A stretch of 64,000 bases of DNA from CAVPHV01 sp963821095. GTDB taxonomy: Bacteria > Actinomycetota > Acidimicrobiia > Spongiisociales > UBA5794. Position 1 is the first letter of the stretch. Each line of letters opens with the position of its first letter. Shown here one piece after another: positions 9,667-17,143 of this stretch. The DNA lies in contig CAWGCJ010000002.1 in assembly GCA_963821095.1 (NCBI GenBank), positions 124,001-188,000 on the forward strand. Reading direction: 5' to 3'. Below the pieces are notes generated by a model, which was given only the letters and a program-made list of their open reading frames with translations, did not search any database and was not told the DNA's origin. Made by a program: the position numbers and the translations under genes.

Positions 9667-9694
9667 ACCCTCCCCGACTTCTGTCGGGGAGGGT
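9667..9694. terminator. GC-rich hairpin
   Basis: A perfect 12-bp stem ACCCTCCCCGAC / GTCGGGGAGGGT with loop TTCT, without a long T run on either side. It could end transcription of the relic to its left or of the leftward membrane-protein gene to its right. Confidence 0.5.
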
Positions 9695-9779
9695 CAGCGT
9701 AGCCCGTCGCAGGAGCATCGACGGCGGACCCGACAGCGCCGGCTGCCAGCGCCTCATGCCAACGGATGGTGCTTCGCAG

Positions 9780-10181
9780 CTACTCAGACTTCGACAAGAG
9801 CCTGCTGCCGAGTCGACCATCGGCAAGGAGATCGGCGCCGATGTAGAGCGGCACCACTTGAGCCAGACCAAGCCAGAGGAAGAGCAGGAGTAGGCCGGCT
9901 CGTCCCAGTCGAAGCGTGTTGTTCCCGCTGACGACTGTCTCGCTGATCTGAGCTTTGATCTCGACCACTCGGCCCTCTAGCCCAACTTGCGTCTCCTCGG
10001 TGTTGACAGCGTCCAGGCTCTCCGCCACGAAGTCCAGGGTGTCGCCAAACGCAGCGTCCACCGAATCTGTCGTCTGGACTACGGTGTCCACCGCCTGCCA
10101 ACTACCCCAGGCCCCGACAACAGCGAAGAGGATGCCAACAACGCCAACAATCAACGAGATGACGCCTACTCATCGAGCCAT
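9780..10181 (-). pseudogene. Two-helix membrane protein with nonsense codon at position 4
   Basis: AGGGAGAG is followed by ATG at 10181, giving M-A-R-stop (TGA at 10172-10170), then an intact frame VGVISLIVGVVGILFAVVG to the stop at 9780. A TGG-to-TGA change at codon 4 explains it. The rest encodes a helix, an extended charged middle (SVDAAFGDTLDFVAESLDAV) and a second helix (LGRAGLLLLFLWLGLAQVVP), a domain seen in small bitopic membrane proteins. TTG 10154 could restart translation, so loss of function is not certain. The function is unknown. Confidence 0.6.
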
Positions 10182-10354
10182 TGTGCTTCTCTCCCTAAGT
10201 ATGGTTGCCGCATCGGCAAACCGAGTTGCTCTCGTCCTCAGCTTCGAGCCGCGTCGATCTACGTTCGACGCCTTGCGGCAGAGACTGCTGACGATCACCG
10301 CTAGCGTACGACGGCTGGGGGCTCTGCATACTGTCAGCTCTGTGGGCCTCCTCA

Positions 10355-10372
10355 CCTGATCGATCGATCAGG
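10355..10372. promoter_or_regulatory. 18-bp perfect palindrome upstream of arylsulfatase 1
   Basis: CCTGATCGATCGATCAGG is a perfect palindrome ending 24 bp upstream of the proposed -35 element of the sulfatase gene. It is a candidate operator for an unidentified regulator; the GATC repetition could also be a chance low-complexity run. Confidence 0.35.
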
Positions 10373-10396
10373 CTGCGCACCTCGCACGATTGCCGG

Positions 10397-10425
10397 TTGT
10401 CGACGGAACCCGCTCGGTCTAGGTT
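10397..10425 (+). promoter_or_regulatory. Candidate promoter of arylsulfatase 1
   Basis: TTGTCG (10397-10402), a 17-bp spacer and TAGGTT (10420-10425) resemble an actinobacterial housekeeping promoter. The start codon at 10454 is preceded by GAAGGAG. Confidence 0.4.
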
Positions 10426-10453
10426 TCACATGAGAACTTGAAGGAGTCTGTTC

Positions 10454-11944
10454 ATGCCGAACGGTAAGCCGAACATCCTCGTCTTGTGGGGTGACGACAT
10501 CGGGATCACGAACGTCAGCGCGTATTCCGATGGGGTCATGGGGTATCGCACGCCGAACATTGATCGGATTGCGGAGGAGGGCGTCCGGTTCACGGACTAC
10601 TACGGTGAGCAGTCGTGCACGGCCGGGCGAGCAGCTTTCATCACCGGGCAGAACCCGACCCGGACCGGTCTCACGAAGGTGGGGATGCCGGGTGCTGACA
10701 TCGGGATGCGCAGCGAGGATCCGACGATCGCCCGTGCGCTCAAGGAGCAGGGGTATGCGACCGGTCAGTTCGGCAAGAATCATTTGGGTGACCGTGATGA
10801 GTTCTTGCCGACCAATCATGGGTTCGACGAGTTCTTCGGCAACCTGTATCACCTCAACGCCGAAGAGGAGCCGGAGCTGCGAGATTATCCGAGTGAGGAG
10901 GACTTCCCGCACTTCCGGGAGAACTTCGGCCCGCGTGGTGTGATCCACAGTTGGGCGGACGGTCGGATCGAGGACACCGGGCCGCTGACGAAGAAGCGGA
11001 TGGAGACGATCGACGACGAGATCGTCCCCGAGGCGCAGCGCTTCATCAAGGACGCGGTCGACGACGACACCCCGTTCTTCGTGTGGTTCAACACGACCGG
11101 GATGCACTTCCGGACCCACGTCGCGCCCGACAAGTGGGGCCAGGCCGGACGCTGGCAGTCGGAATACCACGACGGGATGATCGAGCACGACCGTCGGATC
11201 GGCGAGATGCTGGACCACCTCGACGAACTTGGGATCGCCGAGGACACGATCGTCGTGTACAGCACCGACAACGGTGTGCACATGAACAGCTGGCCCGACG
11301 GTGGCATGACCCCGTTCCGCAGCGAGAAGAACTCGATGTGGGAGGGCGCCTACCGGGTCCCAGCGATGGTCCGGTGGCCCGGCCACATCGAAGAGGGACA
11401 GGTGCTGAACGGCATGATCAGCCACGCCGACTGGTTCGTTACTTTCCTCGCTGCGGCGGGGGACCCGGACGTCGCCGACAAGCTCAAAGCCGGTCACGAA
11501 CTCGACGGACACTCGTACAAGGTGCATCTCGACGGTTTCAACCAGCTGGACTACCTGACCGGCGAGGTCGACGAGAGCCCGCGGTTCTACTTCTTCTACG
11601 TGACCGACGACGGCGACCTCGCTGCGCTCCGATACCAGAACTTCAAGTTCGTGTTCCTCGAGCAACGCGCCCGCGGCACGATGCAGATCTGGATGGAACC
11701 GATGGTCGAGCTGCGCATGCCGAAACTGTTCAACCTGCGCACCGACCCGTTCGAACGCGCCGACATCACCTCGAACACGTACTTCGACTGGGTCCTCGAC
11801 CACGCGTTCCTCTTCGTACCGGCACAAGCCTTCGTCGCCGAACACATCCAAACCCTCGTAGAGTTCCCACCCCGCCAGGAACCCGCGAGCTTCAGCATCG
11901 ACAAAGTCCTCGAGAAGCTCCAGGCCGGCATCACCAGCGCCTGA
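10454..11944 (+). CDS. Arylsulfatase 1, formylglycine-dependent, cytosolic
   Basis: A 496-residue type I sulfatase. Near the N-terminus LWGDDIG supplies two metal-binding aspartates (D14, D15). The activation motif SCTAGRAAF places the cysteine to be converted to formylglycine at C55 and the conserved arginine at R59. GQFGKNHLGD supplies the active-site Lys and His, and VYSTDNGVH the later metal-binding D-N pair. There is no signal peptide, so hydrolysis of sulfate esters would be cytoplasmic. The start has a GAAGGAG site. It is the cargo of island 1 and is paralogous to the sulfatases at 19435 and 31250. No maturase lies in this island; the one in island 2 could serve it. The substrate is unknown. 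Confidence 0.9.
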   Translation: MPNGKPNILVLWGDDIGITNVSAYSDGVMGYRTPNIDRIAEEGVRFTDYYGEQSCTAGRAAFITGQNPTRTGLTKVGMPGADIGMRSEDPTIARALKEQGYATGQFGKNHLGDRDEFLPTNHGFDEFFGNLYHLNAEEEPELRDYPSEEDFPHFRENFGPRGVIHSWADGRIEDTGPLTKKRMETIDDEIVPEAQRFIKDAVDDDTPFFVWFNTTGMHFRTHVAPDKWGQAGRWQSEYHDGMIEHDRRIGEMLDHLDELGIAEDTIVVYSTDNGVHMNSWPDGGMTPFRSEKNSMWEGAYRVPAMVRWPGHIEEGQVLNGMISHADWFVTFLAAAGDPDVADKLKAGHELDGHSYKVHLDGFNQLDYLTGEVDESPRFYFFYVTDDGDLAALRYQNFKFVFLEQRARGTMQIWMEPMVELRMPKLFNLRTDPFERADITSNTYFDWVLDHAFLFVPAQAFVAEHIQTLVEFPPRQEPASFSIDKVLEKLQAGITSA

Positions 11945-11992
11945 TGGCGACGGGACCCGGTTCGGCACGACGCAGGTCGCGGCCGGGTCGGC

Positions 11993-13198
11993 TCATCGAA
12001 TGGTCTGTGGCTTCGCGCTGGCGTCGACGACCACGAGATCGTGCTCCCACAACCGCTCGAAGAACGCCGGCTCTGCGCCGGCGATGGCACCGATCGGTCG
12101 CCGGCCGTCGATCGCCTCGAACATCGCCAGCTCACGCTCGTCGACGAACATGACCAGATCGGTGAACTCGTGCGCCTGGTTGAGGAGCGCTGCGGCCGCG
12201 CCCTCCGGCAACCGCTCGCGCACGGAGGTCACGGTGTGTGGTACGAGCGGGACGTAGCCCGGCCACTCGTCACCATCGAAACGAACCGCCGCTCCGGCCC
12301 GCCGCCCGGCTTGCGAAGCGACAAACGTGTGGCGCACCATCGTGCCGCGGAACAGCTCGACGGCGGCGTATTGCTCCTCGATCGGAAGCTCGCGGATTCG
12401 GGCACCGTGGGGGACCGCTGACAGCGAGCCGCAACGGGGCAGGTACGGCGCTTGTCGGAGCCAGCGATCGAGCTCGAGTCCACCCCTCCGGAGGAACTCG
12501 AACACCTCGGGCACCGAGTACGACCGATCGCGCGGGTGGAGCAACGCATCGGCGATGGCATCGGCGTCCTGGAAGTCGGGGGTGTTGCGCAACCGGTGAC
12601 TCAGCGGGTGTCCGAGCGGGAGTTCGCGCAATGTGGTGACGAGGTCGGCGATCTCCTCAGGCGACGTGCCGACCCCCAGCCGACGGCAGTACTCCTGGAT
12701 CAAGTACACGCCGGTCCGCCCGTAAGGCGCGTAGAGCATCAGGGTCATCGCTCCGTGCGGCACCAGGACGTCGGAGAGGGCACGCAGTCCTTCGTCGGGA
12801 GAGGCGAGGTGGTGGAGCACCCCGGTGCTGACGATGTGGTCGAACGACGTGTTCAGGTTGCTCACTTCGGTGATGGGCAACCGGTGCACCGTGAGGTTGT
12901 CGAGTCGGTGTCGTTCCGCCAGCGATCGCGTGTGCTCGATGCTGGTGCGGCTGACATCGATCCCGACGACCCGAGCGTTGGGGTGACGAATCGCATATCT
13001 CGCCGCCTGCGACGTGCCGCATCCGGCGACGAGAATCGCAATGTCGGCGCGGAAGGGTCGAGACGGCCAGATCAGGTGATGCTCGACTCGCCGCCGCGCC
13101 CCGTCGTCCCAGCCGACGGCGACGTCGTCGAGGCGAGTGACGGGTGGCGGGTACGGGTGCCGATCGTAGAACGCCGCGAGCACCTCGTCGTTCGCCAT
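11993..13198 (-). CDS. SAM-dependent methyltransferase
   Basis: A 401-residue protein starting MANDEVLAAFYDRHPYPPP at 13198; a TTG two codons earlier is possible. The class I fold is shown by motif I (ILVAGCGTSQAARYA), an acidic end of strand 2 (VVGIDVSRTSIE) and the post-III region (FDHIVSTGVLHHL). The YPPP opening and GCGTSQAA motif recur in a bacterial family often annotated only as class I methyltransferase. The C-terminal 150 or so residues form a separate domain of unknown role. It is convergent with arylsulfatase 1. The methyl acceptor is unknown. Confidence 0.8.
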   Translation of the reverse strand: MANDEVLAAFYDRHPYPPPVTRLDDVAVGWDDGARRRVEHHLIWPSRPFRADIAILVAGCGTSQAARYAIRHPNARVVGIDVSRTSIEHTRSLAERHRLDNLTVHRLPITEVSNLNTSFDHIVSTGVLHHLASPDEGLRALSDVLVPHGAMTLMLYAPYGRTGVYLIQEYCRRLGVGTSPEEIADLVTTLRELPLGHPLSHRLRNTPDFQDADAIADALLHPRDRSYSVPEVFEFLRRGGLELDRWLRQAPYLPRCGSLSAVPHGARIRELPIEEQYAAVELFRGTMVRHTFVASQAGRRAGAAVRFDGDEWPGYVPLVPHTVTSVRERLPEGAAAALLNQAHEFTDLVMFVDERELAMFEAIDGRRPIGAIAGAEPAFFERLWEHDLVVVDASAKPQTIR

Positions 13199-13220
13199 GG
13201 TCAAGGACCGCAGTGCCCCG

Positions 13221-14207
13221 TCACGACGCGGCGAAGATCGTGGCCCAGTCGTCGCGCATGCTCACGACCGTCCAGTCGAGTCGCGCTGCGGTCTCGAGGA
13301 TGTTCTCGCCGGTATCGAACGTGCCCGCCTTGCTCTCGTAGGCATACTCGCGTTTGGCGTCGTCGTGATTCACGAGGACGGCCAGCGATGGCCCGTCGTA
13401 GCTCATCGCGTATTCGAGCATCTCCGTATCGCCCGCCGAGTTGCCGCCGGCCACGACCGGCCGCCGGCCGAGGATGCGGTGGATGTTGGCCACTTTGGTC
13501 ACGCCCTCGTTCGGCCCGCTACCCACCAGGTGGCTCGTGCGCAACAGCCGCGGTCGGCCCTCGTCGCCCCGAGTGAACTCGTAGTCGATCTGGGAGCCGA
13601 CGACACCTTCTGGCGAGACCCCGTAGAAATCCTGGCCGATGACCCGCACAAACTCGGCCCCGCCGCCGCTGACGATGTAGAAGTCGAAGCCATTCGAACG
13701 CAGCTCGTCCATCAGCTCCAGCATCGGCTGGTAGCGCTGCTGCCGGTACGGCACGCCTCGGTCGGGATGACGTTGCTCGGCAAAGAACGTTGCGACCTTG
13801 CGATCGAAGTCCTCCGGGCTGATGCCGGCCACGAGGTCGAGCAACGAGGTCACCAGTGCTTCGAGTCCGATCTCTTGCTGCGCTGCGGTGTCGTGGTCGA
13901 TCAGGGCCCGGAACTCGGGTCGCTCGGCGACCGAAGCATCGGCGGCGATTGCTTGTCTGAGCTCCAGCAGGAAGAACTCGATCTGGGGGTAGTTCGGCTT
14001 CTCACACCACATGGTGCCGTCGTTGTCGAACACCGCCACCCGGCCCTCGGGTGGGATCTGGTCGGCCTGATCGATGAACTCCAGAACGGTCGAACGGGTG
14101 TCTCCATCGTTCCATGACGGCAATCGACGGCTGATGGCGGGTCCTCCTGTTGATGTGGGTGTCGTGGTGACAGCCACTTCGAGTAGATCGAGGATCATGA
14201 TACGCAT
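13221..14207 (-). CDS. HAD-superfamily phosphatase, phosphoserine phosphatase-like
   Basis: A 328-residue protein with HAD motif I as VAVFDNDGTMW, the second Asp of DxDGT acting as acid/base. A large helical cap (residues about 75-160) follows, then motif II at FYIVSGGGAEFV and motif IV near VVAGGNSAGDTEML. This pattern fits SerB-like HAD enzymes that dephosphorylate small metabolites. The start at 14207 is uncertain; later in-frame starts at 14198 or a GTG near 14174 are possible because no clear ribosome binding site is visible. It lies 22 bp upstream of the methyltransferase on the same strand, so the two are probably cotranscribed. Confidence 0.82.
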   Translation of the reverse strand: MRIMILDLLEVAVTTTPTSTGGPAISRRLPSWNDGDTRSTVLEFIDQADQIPPEGRVAVFDNDGTMWCEKPNYPQIEFFLLELRQAIAADASVAERPEFRALIDHDTAAQQEIGLEALVTSLLDLVAGISPEDFDRKVATFFAEQRHPDRGVPYRQQRYQPMLELMDELRSNGFDFYIVSGGGAEFVRVIGQDFYGVSPEGVVGSQIDYEFTRGDEGRPRLLRTSHLVGSGPNEGVTKVANIHRILGRRPVVAGGNSAGDTEMLEYAMSYDGPSLAVLVNHDDAKREYAYESKAGTFDTGENILETAARLDWTVVSMRDDWATIFAAS

Positions 14208-14446
14208 CGAGGCGGTGAAGAACCCAACGATGCGCGCCCCCCGGGCGACGCCGGGCGTTCACCTCGCGTCGACGTACTGCTCACCACCGACCACTCCCGA
14301 CGCCGGCGTCACCCGAGCGTGGACAGAGCGGTCGGCAGCTGGAGAGGAGACGAGGTGCTCGGCGTGGCGATTGGCAACTGGGAGATCGCCCGCGACGTCT
14401 CCGAGTGGACCGAGATCGCGGGGAATCCACGACGAAGAGACGGATC

Positions 14447-14690
14447 ATGAAGACCAACATCGTTCCGGCGTGGATACCGGACTACCAGCCTTCGTGGGTT
14501 CGCACCGATGTCATCGCCGGTTTGACGGTGGCCGGAATCGTGATTCCCGAAGGGATGGCCTATGCCCAGGTGGCCGGGGTCAAACCCGAGGCAGCCTTCT
14601 ATGCGGCGCCTCTGGCGTTGGTGATGTACGCGTTGTTCGGCTCTTCCCGCCAACTCGTTGTTGCCACTAGCGGCGCGATCGCGGTGTTTT
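14447..14690 (+). pseudogene. N-terminal fragment of SulP/SLC26 sulfate permease
   Basis: From ATG 14447 the product reads MKTNIVPAWIPDYQP, then DVIAGLTVAGIVIPEGMAYA and GSSRQLVVATSGAIAV. This is the SulP N-terminus, with the first transmembrane helices and the PEGMAYAQVAG signature of anion:proton symporters. At about 14685 the similarity ends abruptly and the sequence becomes the C-terminus of a tyrosine integrase in another frame. About 80 of the usual 480-700 residues remain, so it cannot transport. The junction shows a deletion that joined sulfatase-island cargo to the integrase. Confidence 0.75.
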
Positions 14691-14888
14691 CGCCACAGCC
14701 ATGTTGCGCTGCTGATCAAACAAGGCGCCCACCCGGCAGTCATCGCCGCCCGCCTCGGACACGTCTCAGTCAAGACCGTCCTCGACGTCTACGGCCACCC
14801 CTCCGAAGGCCTCGACCGGGACGCCGCTGAAAGGCTGGAGCCACCTTGGAGCGAATCTGATGTGCACAAGATGTGCACGCAGACCTAG
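14682..14888 (+). pseudogene. C-terminal remnant of tyrosine integrase, island 1
   Basis: The frame reads RHSHVALLIKQGAHPAVIAA, then RLGHVSVKTVLDVYGHPSEG and a stop at 14886. It contains box II residues (R-H-S-H, LGH) and the catalytic tyrosine in VYGH. It aligns with the end of the complete integrase at 35144-36274 (RRSQVALLIAQGEHPKVIAD). The N-terminal three quarters are missing, deleted at the junction with the SulP fragment. Confidence 0.8.
14861..14878 (+). repeat. Arm-site doublet, island 1 integrase end
   Basis: TGTGCAC at 14861-14867 and 14872-14878, an 11-bp period. The units begin 92 and 81 bp from the att discriminator base at 14953, the same offsets as in island 2. They overlap the last codons of the integrase remnant. 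Confidence 0.65.
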
Positions 14889-14926
14889 AAGGGAGAAACA
14901 CAGAAGGAGGCCCAACGTGAAGAACA

Positions 14927-14949
14927 CCCCGCTGAGCGGGGGTTTCTCC
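14927..14949 (+). terminator. Terminator between integrase remnant and att
   Basis: CCCCGC-TGA-GCGGGG hairpin at 14927-14941 followed by GTTTCTCC. Related hairpins stand directly left of the tRNA fragments at 9132, 58310 and 62814, so it belongs to the conserved flank of these att sites. Confidence 0.65.
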
Positions 14950-14952
14950 TGG

Positions 14953-14998
14953 TGGGCGCTGGCGGGATCGAACCGCCGACCTCTGCCGTGTGAAGGCA
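14953..14998 (-). repeat. Displaced tRNA-Val(CAC) 3' fragment, left end of island 2
   Basis: Forty-five of 46 bases match the 3' part of the intact tRNA-Val at 36632-36677, covering acceptor, T-arm and anticodon loop. Beyond 14998 the sequence diverges into island 2. It was the tRNA 3' end beside island 1's integrase before island 2 inserted. Confidence 0.88.
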
Positions 14999-15097
14999 TA
15001 TCAGGGGGTGTCCGTGACCTGGGCGAACGACGAAAAACGGCCGCTGACCTGGCCGTTCGCTACCTATTGACGTTGATCAGTTTGCGTCGTTTCTCAG

Positions 15098-15125
15098 CAA
15101 AACGCGTCCTATGCGCGTCCTGGGA
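15098..15125 (+). repeat. Arm-site doublet, island 2 left end
   Basis: CGCGTCCT at 15103-15110 and 15114-15121, 150 and 161 bp from the att discriminator base. The 28-bp block is identical to 36535-36562 at the other end of the island. Confidence 0.75.
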
Positions 15126-15162
15126 CGGGACCGTACTTGGAAGTGAGTCCCGGCTCTTGCGG

Positions 15163-15342
15163 GTCCCGGTCGTCGATATGAGCCGGCTGTGCCCGATCTT
15201 CTTCGATTGCACGTCGTCGGCGACCATGGCCGGGTCAGCAGGAGCGCTCGTGAGCTCGGCACTCGACGAGGTCGAGACCATCGCCGCCCCTAAGGAGATC
15301 ACGCCGGCCATTCAGGCGGCGATCCACACTCTCGACCGCTAG
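15163..15342 (+). pseudogene. Possible C-terminal gene fragment, unrecognised
   Basis: The reading VDMSRLCPIFFDCTSSATMA through ALDEVETIAAPKEITPAIQA has protein-like composition and ends at a TAG at 15340. Upstream the frame runs into the island end, so at best this is a remnant. I do not recognise it. Confidence 0.25.
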
Positions 15343-15673
15343 CCGACGTCGGTCATCTTTTCGGGCGTCATAAGCTCGTAAAGCTCGATCCAGCTACCCA
15401 ACGTCAGCTCATCGAGCTTCTTGTACAGCTCCTGAGCCCGGGGCGGGCTCGCAACGCTCTCGGCCCGATAGGTGCTGGCTATGGCATCTTCGGTCCACTC
15501 CATGTACACCCGATTGCGCTCGCCCGGAAGCGTACTGGTGTTGAAGTACACCCGCGACGGCGACCGTTTGTGGCCGATTCGTACTCTTCGCCCATCGCCG
15601 CCACCAGCGAAGCTGCTGCTCGAGCCTCTCCCGGCTTCGTCTCCCAAACGCGTCTTACAACGAACATGTTCAT
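15339..15673 (-). pseudogene. NIPSNAP/ABM-like small protein with frameshift
   Basis: GGGAGG precedes ATG 15673, and the product starts MNMFVVRRVWETKPGEARAA then SLVAAMGEEYESATN. A one-base deletion near 15563-15570 shifts the frame. The second part reads SRVYFNTSTLPGERNRVYME, then TYRAESVASPPRAQELYKKL and a stop at 15339. Rejoined, it is about 110 residues with the look of a dimeric alpha-beta barrel protein. The role is unknown and the gene is probably inactive. Confidence 0.55.
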
Positions 15674-15716
15674 CCTCCCGAACGTGTGCCAGGACGCTAG
15701 TTGCGATTCCCAATCG

Positions 15717-15765
15717 TTGGGCTGGCCGGATTTGAACCGGCGACCTCTTGACCCCCAGGCGGAAA
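15717..15765 (-). repeat. tRNA-Pro(GGG) 3' fragment, left end of a third element
   Basis: The reverse strand reads an anticodon loop CTGGGGG, a T-arm GCCGG-TTCAAAT-CCGGC and acceptor CAGCCCA. Only the 3' part is present. A repeat doublet sits 150 bp to the right, as at the tRNA-Val ends. It lies inside island 2, so an element end from a tRNA-Pro site was carried in or nested here. Confidence 0.65.
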
Positions 15766-15866
15766 CAGGGGGTGTCTGCGACAGGCGGAAATGCACGGAA
15801 ACACCCTCTGACCGGGGGTTCTGTTGCTCAAGAGCTTTCGTCGTTTCGCGGCGCTTTCCGTTCTCT

Positions 15867-15887
15867 CGCGGACTCTCCGCGGACTCT
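15867..15887 (+). repeat. Arm-site doublet of the tRNA-Pro element
   Basis: CGCGGACTCT at 15867-15876 and 15878-15887, an 11-bp period, starting exactly 150 bp from the tRNA-Pro discriminator base at 15717. Confidence 0.65.
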
Positions 15888-15934
15888 TGAGCAGATCGAT
15901 GATCCTTCTTGGGACGCGAAACACTGCCTCGTGG

Positions 15935-16369
15935 TCAGAGAATCGACGCCGGCCTCACGATGCCGTCCGTTCCCGAATCCACTCGCTGAGCGTGGCAACC
16001 GCGTCCCCATCTCCCTAACCCTGCCGCCAACTCGAGGATGACGTGAGCGCTCGCTTCTCCGTCTTCGTCACCCGGCGGTGGGGTCCAGGTGAGTCCGTTA
16101 CGGAGACAGAACTCGACCATGCACACGAACCCGACGCGCTTGTTGCCGTCCGGGAGTGGGTGATTCTTGACGATCCGCGTGCACAGAACCGCGACCTTCG
16201 TAGCCAGGTCGGGGTAGAACTCGACACCACCGAATGACGCGGCTGGAGCATGCAACGCCGATTCCGCCAACTCGAGGCGTGAGACAAAGGCGATGTCCTC
16301 TGCAGGCTCCCCGAGAACGATCTCGCAGATCGCCAGGAAGTCGGCGAGGTCGAGGTAGTCGACGCTCAC
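15935..16369 (-). CDS. doc: Doc-type Fic toxin with altered C-terminus
   Basis: A 144-residue protein beginning MSVDYLDLADFLAICEIVLG. The Fic/Doc core motif is KNHPLPDGNKRVGF, with the catalytic His and nucleotide-binding residues present. Doc enzymes phosphorylate EF-Tu and arrest translation. The last 35 or so residues look non-native. In the adjacent frame GDAVATLSEWIRERTAS followed by a stop is a normal Doc ending, so an indel near 16005-16030 has replaced the tail; activity is uncertain. Its start overlaps the antitoxin stop by ATGA, so the two are translationally coupled. Confidence 0.8.
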   Translation of the reverse strand: MSVDYLDLADFLAICEIVLGEPAEDIAFVSRLELAESALHAPAASFGGVEFYPDLATKVAVLCTRIVKNHPLPDGNKRVGFVCMVEFCLRNGLTWTPPPGDEDGEASAHVILELAAGLGRWGRGCHAQRVDSGTDGIVRPASIL

Positions 16370-16578
16370 TCAGCAAGCCGCTCGAGTACCCGTTGGTTCT
16401 CTTCAACAATGGACCGTATCCGTGCCCGGAACGCCGGGTCCTTGCGGCGAGTCTCGATCCGATCCGCAACCGCCTCGCGAATCACTTCAGCGATCGACAC
16501 GCCATCCGCGGCGGCGACCGCTTCTAGGTCCGATGCCTGGTCAGTATCGAGACGGACGGTGAATGCTCTCTGCTTCAT
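16366..16578 (-). CDS. Ribbon-helix-helix antitoxin for Doc
   Basis: A 70-residue protein MKQRAFTVRLDTDQASDLEA ending ENQRVLERLAE. The N-terminal strand and two helices (AFTVRLD, QASDLEAVAAADGVSIAEVI) fit the ribbon-helix-helix fold of CopG/Arc repressors. The charged C-terminal helix would wrap the toxin. It lies directly upstream of doc with a 4-base overlap. An inverted repeat over its start codon suggests autoregulation. Confidence 0.78.
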   Translation of the reverse strand: MKQRAFTVRLDTDQASDLEAVAAADGVSIAEVIREAVADRIETRRKDPAFRARIRSIVEENQRVLERLAE

Positions 16579-16587
16579 ACCTGTATG
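16576..16587. promoter_or_regulatory. Inverted repeat at antitoxin start
   Basis: CATAC-CT-GTATG covers the antitoxin start codon and the bases just upstream. It is a plausible operator half-site pair for the ribbon-helix-helix protein. Confidence 0.35.
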
Positions 16588-16792
16588 CTACCACGCGTCA
16601 CACAGCATGACACCACGCACCGGTATCCCAGACAATCCTCGACCCGCTGGAATCGACGAGCCGCCGAAGACCACCGATCGGTCACACGAACCGAAAGTCC
16701 TTGACACGATTGCCGTATGAGCGTCGACATGGGTGGTCGCGGTCCCTATCACGTGACGAGAGTATGGGGCCATTCGTCGGGTTCGGTTCTGC

Positions 16793-17050
16793 TTGTCGGG
16801 TTGCTCTCTATCCTCGGCTATCGAAGCGACAGCTGCCCGGTTCCAGGTGGATGCCAAGACGGTGCGCAAGTGGCGGGACCGGTTCCCAACCGAAGGTGCG
16901 GCTGGTCTTGTGGATCGGTCATCGCGGCCGCCGCTGGCGCCGCAGGGTCGGCGTCGTATGGTCGACTGCGTTGTGGAACGGGGTTGGACGTCCGACCGCC
17001 ACGGCGGTAGCTCGTGATCTGCCGTGGCTGCTCCGCTTGGTCGGGCCCAT
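16793..17050 (+). pseudogene. IS481-family transposase N-terminal remnant
   Basis: The frame reads ATAARFQVDAKTVRKWRDRF, then AAGLVDRSSRPPLAPQGRRR, the helix-turn-helix opening of IS481 transposases. A frameshift near 16990 changes the reading to RPTATAVARDLPWLLRL. The DDE domain is absent and no terminal repeats are recognisable. Confidence 0.65.
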
Positions 17051-17143
17051 CGACTGAGAGTAGGACGGTTGCTGATCTCCCTTGGATCGGCATCTGCCGG
17101 AGTGTCCGGAAAACCACAACCTTGCGGTCACCGGATGCACTAG

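Larger units (their letters stand above)
9132..14952 (+). mobile_element. Integrative island 1 at tRNA-Val
   Basis: Bounded by tRNA-Val 3' fragments at 9132 and 14953. At the right end an integrase C-terminal remnant (to 14888) lies beside the att copy, as expected for a tRNA-targeting element. Motif TGTGCAC occurs at 14861 and 14872 (11-bp period, 92 and 81 bp inside the right att) and once at 9293 (161 bp inside the left att), matching the geometry of island 2. Cargo is arylsulfatase 1, a methyltransferase, a HAD phosphatase and a truncated SulP gene, plus relics. The integrase is deleted, so the island cannot move by itself. Confidence 0.75.
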
